Shown here: positions 29,719 through 38,871 of the stretch, piece by piece
How the letters are laid out: each line of letters begins with the position of its first letter
Position numbering within the stretch: the first letter of the stretch is position 1
Source: Thalassolituus sp. UBA674
GTDB taxonomy: Bacteria > Pseudomonadota > Gammaproteobacteria > Pseudomonadales > Oceanobacteraceae
NCBI GenBank assembly: GCA_002298335.1
Contig: DBNK01000027.1
Span: 62,001-126,000, forward strand
Direction: 5' to 3'
DNA: 64,000 nucleotides
Translations under genes and position numbers: made by a program
Notes under the pieces: model-generated
Seen by the model: the letters and a program-made list of their open reading frames with translations, nothing else
Told to the model about the DNA's origin: nothing
Databases searched by the model: none

Positions 29719-32641
29719 TCTCACTCATCTGTCCCTGCTGGTTCTTGGTTATCTGGCCATTCTGTTTATTCTGGCCTACGCCGTTGACCGCAACTGGCTG
29801 CCCAAGCAGTGGGTGAAGCACCCGCTGGTGTACATACTGTCACTCGGCGTCTACGCCAGTGCCTGGGCCTTCTACGGCTCAGTGGGGCTGGCCAACCAGT
29901 ACGGCTATGGTTTCCTGGCGTATTATCTGGGGATTTCCGGCGCCTTTATGATGTCGCCGATTCTGCTGCGGCCGATTCTGCGCATCACCCGCATGTACCA
30001 GCTCAGCTCACTGGCTGACCTGCTCGCGTTCCGTTACCGCTCGCGTTCCGCCGGGATGCTGGTATCGCTGGTCATGCTGGCGGTGGTGATCCCGATTCTG
30101 GCGCTGCAGATCACCGCCATCGGCGATACTCTCTACCTGCTCAACAGTGAATGGCCGGTATCCAAACTGGCGCTGGCCTACTGTCTGGTGATGATTCTGT
30201 TCGCCATCCTGTTTGGCGCACGCCATCTGTCACCGCGTGAAAAGCACGAAGGTCTGGTGTTTGCCATCGCCTTTGAATCCCTGCTGAAACTGGTGGCTCT
30301 GCTGGTGCTGTGCGGGTTCATCCTGCTCGGTGTCTTCCCTGAAGCTGGCGGCCTTGAACAGTGGCTGCGCGACAATCAGGAGGTACTGGCAAGGCATCAG
30401 GTGACTCTGCAGGACGGTCCATGGCGGACTCTGCTGGTGATGTTCTTCACCGCCGCCGTGGCCATGCCGCACATGTTTCACATGGCGTTCACCGAGAACA
30501 ACAACCCCGGCGCGCTGCGCCATGCCAGCTGGGGCTTTACTCTGTTCATGCTGTTGATGAGTTTCTCGGTACCGCCGATTCTGTGGGCTGGTATTTACCT
30601 GAATGTGGATACCGACCCGTCCTATTTTGCTCTGGGAGTGGGTCTGGCCACTGAGTCGCCGGTACTCAGTCTGTTTGTGTTTATCGGCGGTCTGGCGGCG
30701 GCCTCGGGCATCATCATTGTGAACACCCTGGCCATGGCCGCCATGTTCATGAACCACCTGGTACTGCCCTTCCGTAAGCCCGGGCCCAGCTATGGTTTCT
30801 ATTTCTGGCTGCTGTGGATGCGCCGCTCGCTGATCGGCGTGATTCTGCTGGCCGCTTACGGCTTCTACCTGCTGGTTGGTGCCAAGCTGGATCTGAGTCA
30901 CCTGGGAATTCTGTCGTTTGTCGCGGCGTCGCAGTTCCTGCCCGGGATTCTCGGCATGCTGTACTGGCCACAGTCGCACCACAAGGGTCTGATTTACGGC
31001 CTGGCCACCGGTACGCTGAGCTGGGTTTACGGTCTGCTGCTGCCCTTCTACGAACTGACCACCGGCTCGGACATTCCCTTCTACCTGCCACCAGTGGATG
31101 AGAGTAACTGGCACCTGGCCGCCATGGGCGCACTGGGTATCAACTTTGCCATTCACATGATTGTCAGCCTCAGCCTCAAACAGAGCGAGGCGGAGCAGGC
31201 CGCTGCCGACGCCTGCTCGGTCGATAACCTGTCGAGGCCATCGCGTCTGCCTCTGATGGCGGCAAACTCCAACGAAGTGATTGATGCTCTGTCACGTCCG
31301 CTGGGCCGTTACGTCGCCGAGCAGGAAGTGCATCTGGCACTGCAGGATCTGGAATTACCGACGTACGAAGACCGGCCTTACGCTCTGCGCCAGTTGCGTG
31401 AGCGCCTGGAGGCCAACCTCTCCGGCCTGATGGGTCCGACCGTAGCGCACGACATCGTCAACCGCCACCTGCCGCTGCGTGAAGACGGCGATGCCCTGCC
31501 CACCGGCGATATCCATCAGATGGAACAGCGGCTGGAGAACTACCACGAGCGCCTCAGTGGTCTGGCCAGCGAGCTGGATAACCTGCGCCGTTATCACCGT
31601 CAGACGCTGGAGCATCTGCCCATTGGCGTCTGTTCTCTGGCCGAGGACGGCGAAGTGCTGATGTGGAATCAGGTCATGACCAGCCTCACCGGCATCGCTG
31701 CCAATGAAATTACCGGGGCTCACATCAACCGCCTGCCGCATCCCTGGGGGGCGTTGCTGTCCGAGTTCCTGCACACCTCCGCCATGCATCAGCACAAGTA
31801 CCGCATCGACAGCGGCAGCCATCCGCGCTGGTTTGGCCTGCACAAAGCCATACTTAACCCCATCGGCGGACAGCCGGGCGGCACGGTTATCCTGATGGAA
31901 GACCAGACCGAAACCCAGCTGCTGGAAGATGAACTGATTCACAGCGAACGTCTGGCCTCCATCGGCCGTCTGGCTGCCGGTGTGGCCCACGAAATCGGCA
32001 ACCCGGTAACCGGCATCGACTGTCTGGCACAGAACATACGCTACGAAACCGATAACCCGGAACTGCTGCAGATGGCCGATCAGATTCAGGATCAGACCAA
32101 GCGCATCAGCCGTATCCTGCAGTCGCTGATGAACTTCTCCCACGCGGGACATCACAGTACCGAACAGGAAGTCGTGAACCTCAGCCACTGTATCGGCGAA
32201 GCCATGCAGCTGCTGCGTCTGAACAAGCGCAACGAAGACATCCACTTCATCAACGACTGTCCGGAGCAATGTCTCACTCTGGGTGATGCCCAGCGGCTGG
32301 TGCAGGTGTTTGTGAACCTGCTGGGCAACGCCTGCGATGCCTCCGAACCGGGTGGTGAGATACGTGCCACCTGCGAACTGCAGGATCAGAAGGTGGTCAT
32401 CCGCATCGAGGATGACGGTCATGGCATCCCGGCGGATAAACTGAACCGGATTTTTGAGCCCTTTTTCACCACCAAAGAGGTCGGCAAAGGCACCGGGCTG
32501 GGGCTGGCACTGGTCTACAGTATTATTGAAGAGCACTACGGACATATCAGTATCCAGAGTCCGCTGAGCCGCGGTCGCGGAACCTGTGTTACAGTCACCT
32601 TCCCACGCTACGAACCGGCACACGAAGCAGAAACCGAATAA
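29708..32641 (+). CDS. cbrA: CbrA sensor histidine kinase with sodium/solute symporter domain
   Basis: A 977-aa hybrid: residues about 1-490 form an SLC5/SSS-type transporter region with about 13 membrane segments, then a linker/coiled coil, a PAS domain (about 630-730) and a kinase with H761 in the box RLAAGVAHEIGNPVTG. The ATPase has N, G1 (IEDDGHGIPADKL) and G2 (GKGTGLGLALVYSI) boxes. CbrA phosphorylates CbrB to adapt C:N use; histidine uptake by the transporter part is known in Pseudomonas. It follows cbrX-like and precedes cbrB. Full length. Confidence 0.95.
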   Translation: MTFSLTHLSLLVLGYLAILFILAYAVDRNWLPKQWVKHPLVYILSLGVYASAWAFYGSVGLANQYGYGFLAYYLGISGAFMMSPILLRPILRITRMYQLSSLADLLAFRYRSRSAGMLVSLVMLAVVIPILALQITAIGDTLYLLNSEWPVSKLALAYCLVMILFAILFGARHLSPREKHEGLVFAIAFESLLKLVALLVLCGFILLGVFPEAGGLEQWLRDNQEVLARHQVTLQDGPWRTLLVMFFTAAVAMPHMFHMAFTENNNPGALRHASWGFTLFMLLMSFSVPPILWAGIYLNVDTDPSYFALGVGLATESPVLSLFVFIGGLAAASGIIIVNTLAMAAMFMNHLVLPFRKPGPSYGFYFWLLWMRRSLIGVILLAAYGFYLLVGAKLDLSHLGILSFVAASQFLPGILGMLYWPQSHHKGLIYGLATGTLSWVYGLLLPFYELTTGSDIPFYLPPVDESNWHLAAMGALGINFAIHMIVSLSLKQSEAEQAAADACSVDNLSRPSRLPLMAANSNEVIDALSRPLGRYVAEQEVHLALQDLELPTYEDRPYALRQLRERLEANLSGLMGPTVAHDIVNRHLPLREDGDALPTGDIHQMEQRLENYHERLSGLASELDNLRRYHRQTLEHLPIGVCSLAEDGEVLMWNQVMTSLTGIAANEITGAHINRLPHPWGALLSEFLHTSAMHQHKYRIDSGSHPRWFGLHKAILNPIGGQPGGTVILMEDQTETQLLEDELIHSERLASIGRLAAGVAHEIGNPVTGIDCLAQNIRYETDNPELLQMADQIQDQTKRISRILQSLMNFSHAGHHSTEQEVVNLSHCIGEAMQLLRLNKRNEDIHFINDCPEQCLTLGDAQRLVQVFVNLLGNACDASEPGGEIRATCELQDQKVVIRIEDDGHGIPADKLNRIFEPFFTTKEVGKGTGLGLALVYSIIEEHYGHISIQSPLSRGRGTCVTVTFPRYEPAHEAETE

Positions 32642-32654
32642 TGAGCCACAGCGA

Positions 32655-34076
32655 ATGAGCCACATTTTAGTCGTCGAAGACGAAGCCATTATCCGCCACT
32701 CAGTCAAGCGACTGCTGGAGCGGCATGACTTTGAAGTCAGCGAAGCGGACTCGCTCGATGCCGCCCGCGCGCTGACCCTGTCGGACTACGGTCTCATCAT
32801 CAGCGATATGCGACTGCCCGGTGGCGTCGGCACCGATCTCATCGCCCTCGCCGGTGACACACCGGTGCTTATCATGACCAGCTACGCCAGTCTCAAGTCC
32901 GCTGTGGATGCCATGAAACTTGGCGCTGTGGACTACATTGCCAAGCCGTTCGACCACGAAGAAATGTTGCGTGCCGTGCGTCAGATTCTCAGCGACAGCC
33001 AGCGCCGTGCGCAGGAGCCGGCTGGCAGCACGGGAACCGCACCGGCATCCGCCAGTGGCAAACCAGCGAACGGAGGCATCATCGGCAGCTGCGACACCAT
33101 GCAGCTGCTGTTCCGCAAGATCACAAAGGTGGCGCCCACCGACGCCACTGTGCTGATTCAGGGTGAATCCGGTACCGGTAAAGAACTGGTCGCCAAAGCC
33201 ATTCACCAGCAAAGCCGCCGTGCCGACAAAACGCTGATCTCCGTCAACTGTGCGGCCATTCCTGAAACGCTGATTGAATCCGAGCTGTTCGGTCATGAAA
33301 AAGGCGCCTTCACCGGCGCCAGCGCCCAGCGTCAGGGTCTGCTGGAAGCCGCTGACGGCGGCACCCTGTTCCTGGATGAAATCGGAGAGTTGCCACTCGA
33401 AGCTCAGGCACGCCTGCTGCGCTTCCTGCAGGAAGGCGAAATCCGCCGCGTGGGTGCCATCCAGAACCAGAAGGTGGATGTGCGTCTGATTGCCGCAACC
33501 CACCGTAATCTGAAAGAACTGTCGCGCACCGGCGATTTCCGTGAAGACCTGTATTACCGTCTCAATGTGATTGAACTGCACCTGCCGGCTCTGCGTGAAC
33601 GCGACAGCGATGTACTGGAGATTGCCGACTTCCTGCTCAGACAGTCGGCGGCGCGTCAGCAGCACCCGCAGATGCGTTTCAGCAGTGGTACACGTCAGGC
33701 CATTCTGGAGTACAACTGGCCGGGTAATGTGCGCGAACTGGAGAACGCCATTGAGCGCAGTGTGATACTCGCCGATGGTGATGAAATCACACCCGACCTG
33801 CTGGGCATTGAATCGTCTTCTGACCGCTACCTCAACGAGGACATGCGCCGTAATCTGCTCGACCCTGAGCCCTTTGAAGACGATGGGGATGATGTGCCAC
33901 TGTCAGCTGCCGAACAGGGCGACCTGTCGCTGGATGACTACTTCGTGCACTTTGTACTGGAAAACGAAGACACCATGACCGAGACCGATCTGGCGCGTAA
34001 ATTGGGCATTTCGCGCAAATCTCTGTGGGAACGCCGTCAGCGTCTTGGCATTCCGCGGCGCAAAGGCAGCCGCTGA
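32655..34076 (+). CDS. cbrB: CbrB sigma-54-dependent response regulator
   Basis: A 473-aa NtrC-type protein: receiver (residues 1-120, phosphosite D51 in SDMRLPGG), AAA+ domain with Walker A GESGTGKE (170-177) and GAFTGA (217-222), which contacts sigma-54, and a Fis-type C-terminal helix-turn-helix (TETDLARKLGISRKSLWERR). It activates sigma-54 promoters from upstream half-sites. The start 32655 is the receiver's natural Met; an earlier ATG at 32641 is out of frame. Two probable target promoters lie immediately downstream, at 34304 and 34939. Confidence 0.96.
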   Translation: MSHILVVEDEAIIRHSVKRLLERHDFEVSEADSLDAARALTLSDYGLIISDMRLPGGVGTDLIALAGDTPVLIMTSYASLKSAVDAMKLGAVDYIAKPFDHEEMLRAVRQILSDSQRRAQEPAGSTGTAPASASGKPANGGIIGSCDTMQLLFRKITKVAPTDATVLIQGESGTGKELVAKAIHQQSRRADKTLISVNCAAIPETLIESELFGHEKGAFTGASAQRQGLLEAADGGTLFLDEIGELPLEAQARLLRFLQEGEIRRVGAIQNQKVDVRLIAATHRNLKELSRTGDFREDLYYRLNVIELHLPALRERDSDVLEIADFLLRQSAARQQHPQMRFSSGTRQAILEYNWPGNVRELENAIERSVILADGDEITPDLLGIESSSDRYLNEDMRRNLLDPEPFEDDGDDVPLSAAEQGDLSLDDYFVHFVLENEDTMTETDLARKLGISRKSLWERRQRLGIPRRKGSR

Positions 34077-34170
34077 TCACTGAACACCTGTCTGGCAGTA
34101 TCACTGCCAGTCATCCCCTCTTCTCTGCACATCCAGTAACCAGCCCAGTAACACCCGGGTCCGGACAAAG

Positions 34171-34229
34171 GTTACACAGTGTTACCCACACTCACTGAGG
34201 TGTTACCGAACCGCTCACGAGCGGTAACA
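34171..34229 (+). promoter_or_regulatory. Candidate CbrB upstream activating sequence 1
   Basis: Several TGTTAC/GTAACA half-sites: GTTACA (34171-34176), TGTTAC (34180-34185), TGTTAC (34201-34206) and GTAACA (34224-34229; 17 bp from the previous one). They lie about 80-135 bp upstream of the first sigma-54 promoter. CbrB sites in Pseudomonas have similar TGTTAC/GTAACA halves, from memory. Confidence 0.6.
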
Positions 34230-34236
34230 CTTTTTT
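34210..34236 (+). terminator. Possible cbrB terminator
   Basis: ACCGCT-CACG-AGCGGT (34210-34225) is followed by AACAC and six T (34231-34236). The gap before the T-run weakens it, and it overlaps the UAS region. Confidence 0.45.
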
Positions 34237-34303
34237 GTCAGATTTCCACTTTTGTCTATGTATAAAAACGTAAGTTACTGAAAAATAAGGAATTACAATT
34301 TCT

Positions 34304-34317
34304 GGCACGGCATTCGC
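34304..34317 (+). promoter_or_regulatory. Sigma-54 promoter for sRNA 1
   Basis: TGGCACGGCATTCGCT has GG at 34304-34305 and GC at 34316-34317, separated by 10 bp, as sigma-54 requires. Transcription should begin near 34329. Confidence 0.8.
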
Positions 34318-34328
34318 TTTATTCTGAG

Positions 34329-34590
34329 AACGAAGGGCGCACGATCAGAAAAATAAAAATAACAAATTGATCGGTCGCAGCGGGGCAACAATAAAAATAA
34401 CAAAGCCCCCGCAACCTGAGGCTTGAAGAGCAAGAAGGGTAACACGGTTAGGTTACCCGGCAGGAAAAAGAAAAAAAGAGACAGAGTACTTATAAAAATA
34501 ACAAAACTCTGACTGCCACCCCAAAACAGCACGATGGGCGCATAATAAAAATAACACAGCCCCGAAGAGCCGCATGATGCGGCTTTTTTC
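34329..34590 (+). ncRNA. crcZ: CrcZ-type decoy sRNA 1
   Basis: A roughly 260-nt RNA between cbrB and pcnB, the genomic position of crcZ in Pseudomonas. It has four copies of ATAAAAATAACA (A-R-N triplets), each in a hairpin loop: CGATCA/TGATCG (34342-34373), GGGGC/GCCCC (34382-34409), CAGAGT/ACTCTG (34482-34511) and GGGC/GCCC (34536-34562). In Pseudomonas, CrcZ sequesters the Hfq/Crc complex through such repeats and relieves carbon catabolite repression. The stem sequences differ, so structure is conserved while sequence is not. The symbol is by analogy. Antisense ORFs here are chance. Confidence 0.8.
34568..34589 (+). terminator. Intrinsic terminator of sRNA 1
   Basis: AGCCGCA-TGA-TGCGGCT then six T including the stem end. 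The same CCCGAAG-GCCGC preface occurs at the second terminator (35071-35098), which suggests that the two RNA genes arose by duplication. Confidence 0.85.
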
Positions 34591-34814
34591 TTGCCTGCAG
34601 GAAACCGGCCCTGCCAGATCACCATCGTACCCGGCTGCCACTGCCTGCTCTCCAGCCCACTTCCCCATGATGCCCTCTGTTAGCGGCTTGCATTCCAGGC
34701 TCAGAAAGCAGTCCGATCGGGATATCCGGCTGACTCTTACCTCTTTGCCATTCCGGACACCCAATCTGTCAGCCAGGAGTGTTACCCCTGGCCGCGCAAA
34801 CTGCTACCGGACGC

Positions 34815-34842
34815 TGTTACCTTACTTCTCAGGAGTGTAAAC
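34815..34842 (+). promoter_or_regulatory. Candidate CbrB upstream activating sequence 2
   Basis: TGTTAC (34815-34820)-N16-GTAAAC (34837-34842), with further TGTTAC at 34780-34785 and GTAACA at 34859-34864. These lie 75-160 bp upstream of the second sigma-54 promoter, the usual enhancer distance. Confidence 0.55.
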
Positions 34843-34938
34843 ATACGTAACGGACCAGGTAACAAAACATGCCACCAGTCATCTTTTCAGGACATGAAAT
34901 TTAACTAAATTATTGATTTTATTGGAATTTTGAAAGTT

Positions 34939-34952
34939 GGCACGACAATCGC
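34939..34952 (+). promoter_or_regulatory. Sigma-54 promoter for sRNA 2
   Basis: TTGGCACGACAATCGCT carries GG (34939-34940) and GC (34951-34952) with the exact 10-bp gap. Expected start near 34964. Same core as the first promoter (TGGCACG-N5-TCGCTTTATT), pointing to duplication. Confidence 0.8.
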
Positions 34953-34963
34953 TTTATTACTTA

Positions 34964-35100
34964 CAGAACACAACACAATAAAAATAAAAGAGTGTTCGGT
35001 AAGAAGGGTACACAATAACAATAACAAGGTACCTGACAGCCGAGTGGGACATAACAATACTAATAACCAGTCCCGAAGCCGCCATTGTGCGGCTTTTTGT
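34964..35100 (+). ncRNA. CrcZ/CrcY-type decoy sRNA 2
   Basis: A roughly 137-nt RNA with three A-rich hairpin loops: GAACAC/GTGTTC (34966-34997; loop with ACAATAAAAATAAAA), GGTAC/GTACC (35007-35033; loop with ACAATAACAATAACAA) and GGGAC/GTCCC (35046-35074; loop with ATAACAATACTAATAA). It has its own sigma-54 promoter and terminator, immediately downstream of sRNA 1. The loops match Hfq-distal-face A-R-N repeats. Likely a second Hfq/Crc decoy, comparable in role to CrcY of other Pseudomonas species but located in tandem here. Confidence 0.75.
35076..35098 (+). terminator. Intrinsic terminator of sRNA 2
   Basis: AAGCCGC-CATTGT-GCGGCTT then TTTGTTT. It separates sRNA 2 from pcnB; read-through could supply the pcnB leader. 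Confidence 0.85.
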
Positions 35101-35162
35101 TTATTTGGCGGTTGCTAACCGTTAAACTCGGCGGTCGTTTACCACCTACAGAAGCTGAACCC

Positions 35163-36530
35163 GTGGTTCTGACAGACCGAGTTAAGCGCTTCTTTGGCAA
35201 AAAAAAATCAGCCACTGAAGCCGCCAGCATACCGCTGAAGATTGTTCCCCGCGACGAGCACAGCGTCTCGCGCAGCCAGATCAGTGACGCCGCACTGAAA
35301 GTGCTCTATCGCCTGAATAATGCCGGATACGAAGCCTATCTGGTCGGCGGTGGTGTGCGCGACACTCTGCTCGGTCTGAATCCTAAAGATTTTGACGTAG
35401 CCACCAACGCCACGCCGGAACAGGTCAACAACCTCTTCCGCAATTCGCGCCTGATCGGCCGCCGTTTCAAACTGGTTCATGTTGTCTTTGGCCGTGAGGT
35501 CATCGAAGTCGCCACCTTCCGTGCACCGCATTCCGATGCTGACTCACCCAAGCAGGCGTCTCAGGGTGAACAGGGTATGATCCTGCGTGACAACGTTTAC
35601 GGCAATAAAGATGAAGACGCCCTGCGCCGTGACTTTACCGTAAACGCGCTCTACTACAGCGTCGCGGATTTCACCGTGCACGCCTACGCCGGTGGCTGGG
35701 ATGATCTGCAGGCCCGGCGCCTGCGCATGATCGGTGATCCGGAAACCCGTTACCGTGAAGACCCGGTGCGTATGCTGCGCGCCGTACGTTTTGCTGCCAA
35801 GCTGGGGTTCACCCTGGAAAAAGCCACTGAGGCCCCGATCCGCGAGCTGGCGCCATTACTGGAGCAGATTCCGCCGGCGCGCCTGTTTGAAGAAGTCCTC
35901 AAACTGATTCTTAACGGTGAGGCCGTCTCCACTCTGAATCTGCTGCGCGACTACCGCCTGTTCCATGCCCTGTTCCCGATGGCTGCCCAGGCCATGGATC
36001 AGGATGAATATGCGCTGAAGCTGGTCACCAATACCATGACCAATACGGATGCCCGCATCCGTGCCGGCAAGTCGGTCACCCCGTATTTCTTCCTCGCCGC
36101 GCTGCTGTGGCCACGGGTGCGTGAACTGCAGGCGGAGCTGGAAGCCAATGGCGAACCGGCCTATCCGGCCATGCAGCAGGCCGCTGACCGGGCACTGGCG
36201 CATCAGATCCGTACCACGGCTATCCCCAAGCGCCTGTCGATTCCGATGCGGGAGATCTGGGAGCTGCAGCTGCGCCTGCTGAAAACCCGCTCACGCCGCA
36301 CCAAAGAGCTGCTCAGCCATCCGCGTTTCCGCGCCGCGTACGATTTCCTGCTGCTGCGTAATGAATCCGGAGAAGATCTGGCCGAATACTGTGAATTCTG
36401 GACCCAGATGCAAGAACAGTATCCTGTGGAACCGCGCAGTGAGCGTTCTTCTTCTGACGATCAACCGTCGGATGACCGCGCCCCCAAGCGCCGCCGTCCG
36501 CGCCGCAATAACAGCAACCGCCGCCGGTAA
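35163..36530 (+). CDS. pcnB: Poly(A) polymerase I
   Basis: A 455-aa (from GTG 35163) nucleotidyltransferase with the signature LVGGGVRDTLLGLNPKDFDV (catalytic aspartates in DFD), RRDFTVNALYY and RFAAKLGF. The C-terminus is Arg/Asn-rich (RRPRRNNSNRRR), typical of PcnB. It polyadenylates RNA for decay. The start is uncertain: no ATG in a sensible place, and the upstream in-frame region runs into the sRNA terminator. GTG 35163 gives VVLTDRVKRFFGKKK, similar in size to other PcnBs. Followed closely by folK. Confidence 0.9.
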   Translation: MVLTDRVKRFFGKKKSATEAASIPLKIVPRDEHSVSRSQISDAALKVLYRLNNAGYEAYLVGGGVRDTLLGLNPKDFDVATNATPEQVNNLFRNSRLIGRRFKLVHVVFGREVIEVATFRAPHSDADSPKQASQGEQGMILRDNVYGNKDEDALRRDFTVNALYYSVADFTVHAYAGGWDDLQARRLRMIGDPETRYREDPVRMLRAVRFAAKLGFTLEKATEAPIRELAPLLEQIPPARLFEEVLKLILNGEAVSTLNLLRDYRLFHALFPMAAQAMDQDEYALKLVTNTMTNTDARIRAGKSVTPYFFLAALLWPRVRELQAELEANGEPAYPAMQQAADRALAHQIRTTAIPKRLSIPMREIWELQLRLLKTRSRRTKELLSHPRFRAAYDFLLLRNESGEDLAEYCEFWTQMQEQYPVEPRSERSSSDDQPSDDRAPKRRRPRRNNSNRRR

Positions 36531-36535
36531 CGCCT

Positions 36536-37030
36536 GTGGTCACTGCCTTTATTGGTCTGGGGGCCAATATCCTTGATCCGCAGGCTCAGCTCATCACTGC
36601 CCTGCAGGCGCTGCAGAACCTTCCGGAGACCCGGCTGATCACCTGGTCCTCCCTGTACAGCAGCCGCCCTCTCGGGCCGCAGGACCAGCCCGATTACGTC
36701 AACGCCGTTGCTGAAATCCACACCGGGTTGAGCGCCCACCTTCTTCTTGAGCAGTTACAGCAGCAGGAAAAGCATCAGGGCCGCCAGAAACTGCGTCACT
36801 GGGGCGAGCGCTGTATTGATCTGGATATTCTCCTTTATGGCGACGAACAGATGCGTACTGACGACCTGACTATCCCGCATCCGGGACTGACCGAACGGGA
36901 TTTTGTCCTGCAGCCACTGCTGGAAATTGCCCCCGCTCTGACCCTGCCCGACGGCCGCAGATTGCAACAGATTGTTCCCTCATTTGATGGCGCCCTGACG
37001 CAACTGTACCGACCTGTTATTGACTTATAA
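36536..37030 (+). CDS. folK: HPPK (folate biosynthesis)
   Basis: A 164-aa 6-hydroxymethyl-7,8-dihydropterin pyrophosphokinase: GLGANILDPQAQL, YSSRPLGPQDQPDYVNAV and RWGERCIDLDILLYGD-like (here HWGERCIDLDILLYG) with IPHPGLTERDFVLQPL. It transfers pyrophosphate from ATP in the folate pathway. It begins at GTG 36536, five nt after pcnB. Part of pcnB-folK-panBCD. Confidence 0.95.
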   Translation: MVTAFIGLGANILDPQAQLITALQALQNLPETRLITWSSLYSSRPLGPQDQPDYVNAVAEIHTGLSAHLLLEQLQQQEKHQGRQKLRHWGERCIDLDILLYGDEQMRTDDLTIPHPGLTERDFVLQPLLEIAPALTLPDGRRLQQIVPSFDGALTQLYRPVIDL

Positions 37031-37087
37031 TCGCCAATCCGCACCATACCTGAGAACTGCCCACCGGGCTTAAAACCGGAGACATAC

Positions 37088-37897
37088 ATGAATGCCATCA
37101 CCATCAGAACCCTGCAGGCTCTGAAAGATAAGCAGCAGAAGTTCGCCATGGTCACAGCCTACGATGCCACCTTCGCCCAGCTCGCGGCGGACGCCGGTAT
37201 TGAAACTCTGCTGGTGGGGGACTCTCTCGGAAACGTGGTACAGGGACAGGACTCCACCATTCCGGTGACCCTTGAAGAAATGGTGTATCACACCCGCGCC
37301 GTTGCGCGGGGTAACGCCCGTGCCGAACGCCCGGCCCTGATCCTGACTGACCTGCCGTTCATGACTTACGGTGATGTGGCAACCGGTGTCGCCAGTGCCC
37401 GTGCGGTGATGCAGGCCGGTGCACATATGGTGAAAGTGGAAGGTGACGACTGGCTGGTGCCGCTGGTAAAAAGTCTGGCGCAACAGGGCGTCCCTGTGTG
37501 CGCACATCTGGGTCTGACGCCCCAGTCAGTGAATAAGATGGGAGGCTACCGGGTGCAGGGCCGCGATGAAGCCCACGCCGAAGCCATGATCAATCATTCA
37601 CGTGCACTGGCCGAGGCCGGTGCCGATATCATTCTGCTGGAATGCGTTCCGTCAGAACTGGCCAACCGTATTACCGCAGCCGTGACCGTACCTGTGGTTG
37701 GCATCGGTGCCGGTGCCGGCACTGACGCTCAGGTTCTGGTGTGTTACGACCTGCTGGGTCTTAACACAGGTCACATCCCGAAGTTTGTGAAAAACTACAT
37801 GAGCGGCGGCCGTACCGTACCAGAAGCCCTGCGTGCCTACGCGGACGAGGTACGCGAAGGCTCTTTCCCGGCACCGGAGCACAGTTTCAGCGCATGA
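37088..37897 (+). CDS. panB: Ketopantoate hydroxymethyltransferase
   Basis: A 269-aa PanB: TAYDATFAQLAADAGIETLLVGDSLGN, LPFMTYGDVATG, KVEGDDW, and HLGLTPQSVNKMGGYRVQG. It adds hydroxymethyl from CH2-THF to ketoisovalerate, the first step of pantothenate. The stop overlaps panC (ATGA). Confidence 0.96.
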   Translation: MNAITIRTLQALKDKQQKFAMVTAYDATFAQLAADAGIETLLVGDSLGNVVQGQDSTIPVTLEEMVYHTRAVARGNARAERPALILTDLPFMTYGDVATGVASARAVMQAGAHMVKVEGDDWLVPLVKSLAQQGVPVCAHLGLTPQSVNKMGGYRVQGRDEAHAEAMINHSRALAEAGADIILLECVPSELANRITAAVTVPVVGIGAGAGTDAQVLVCYDLLGLNTGHIPKFVKNYMSGGRTVPEALRAYADEVREGSFPAPEHSFSA

Positions 37898-38754
37898 TCA
37901 CCTTACACACCGTCACCGACCTGCGTACAGCGGTAAAAGCCGCCCGCCTGGCAGGTAAAACCATCGGCTTCGTGCCGACCATGGGCAACCTGCACGACGG
38001 CCACATCAGCCTGATCGAGCGCGCGAAAAAAGAATGTGACTTTGTGGTCGCCAGCATCTTCGTGAACCCTCTGCAGTTCAACGACAAGAATGACCTGAGC
38101 CGCTATCCGCGTACTCTGCCGGAAGATCAGGCGCGGCTGGCCCTGGCCAGGTGTGATCTGCTGTTTGCTCCGGATGTGGATGAAATGTACCCGGGCGGAC
38201 AGGACGGTCAGTCTACCGTGCATGTCCCCGGGGTCTCCGCCGGACTCTGCGGTGGCAGCCGCCCCGGCCACTTTGACGGCGTCGCTACTGTGGTCACCAA
38301 GCTGTTCAATCAGGTATTACCGGACAAGGCCTTCTTCGGTGAGAAAGATTTCCAGCAGGTGGCGGTCATCCGCAAGATGGTCGATGACCTGTGTATCCCG
38401 GTGGAGATTGTCACTGTGCCGACGGCGCGGGCGAAGGATGGTCTGGCCCTGAGCTCGCGCAACGGCTACCTGACCACAGAAGAGCGCGCTCTGGCCACTG
38501 GCCTGTACCGCACGCTCACTGAGATCGGTGAAGCCCTGCAACGCCGGGAAACTCAGGTCAGCATACTGAGTGAAGCAACAGAGCGTCTGAATCAGCGCGG
38601 TTTCCGCACCGATTATCTGGAAATCCGCAACGCGGATAACCTCAGCGAAGACATCTCAGGGGCTTCCAGAATTGTCATATTGGGTGCTGCTTTTTTAGGC
38701 AAAGCGCGCCTGATTGATAATATAGTTGTAACCTTGATGCACAGGAATGATTAG
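37894..38754 (+). CDS. panC: Pantothenate synthetase
   Basis: A 286-aa PanC: PTMGNLHDGHI (HIGH), FVNPLQFN, FGEKDFQQVAVIRKM and KDGLALSSRNGYL (KMSKS-like). It joins pantoate and beta-alanine with ATP. Start overlaps panB. Standard length. Confidence 0.96.
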   Translation: MITLHTVTDLRTAVKAARLAGKTIGFVPTMGNLHDGHISLIERAKKECDFVVASIFVNPLQFNDKNDLSRYPRTLPEDQARLALARCDLLFAPDVDEMYPGGQDGQSTVHVPGVSAGLCGGSRPGHFDGVATVVTKLFNQVLPDKAFFGEKDFQQVAVIRKMVDDLCIPVEIVTVPTARAKDGLALSSRNGYLTTEERALATGLYRTLTEIGEALQRRETQVSILSEATERLNQRGFRTDYLEIRNADNLSEDISGASRIVILGAAFLGKARLIDNIVVTLMHRND

Positions 38755-38871
38755 GGCATACTTGCGCCCCCCTGCCATATTGGGCAGGAAATGAACGATT
38801 CTGACAGTGCCCTGAGCACCAGCCAGAGGCCTGTCATGATGAGTCCGAACAGAGTTTTAAGTGGGGTTACC

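Noticed and set aside
32641..32654. ATG at the cbrA stop as the cbrB start
   Set aside because: It reads into a stop codon after five codons; the in-frame receiver start is at 32655.
34453..34764. Long antisense ORFs across the cbrB-pcnB gap
   Set aside because: The region has clear sRNA promoters, loops and terminators. The ORFs are low-complexity (F/L-rich) readings of A-rich repeats.
38791..38871. 27-codon N-terminal extension of panD
   Set aside because: PanD starts at MQSIM so that the self-cleavage site falls at Gly24-Ser25; the extension has no family support and the internal start has GGGG upstream.
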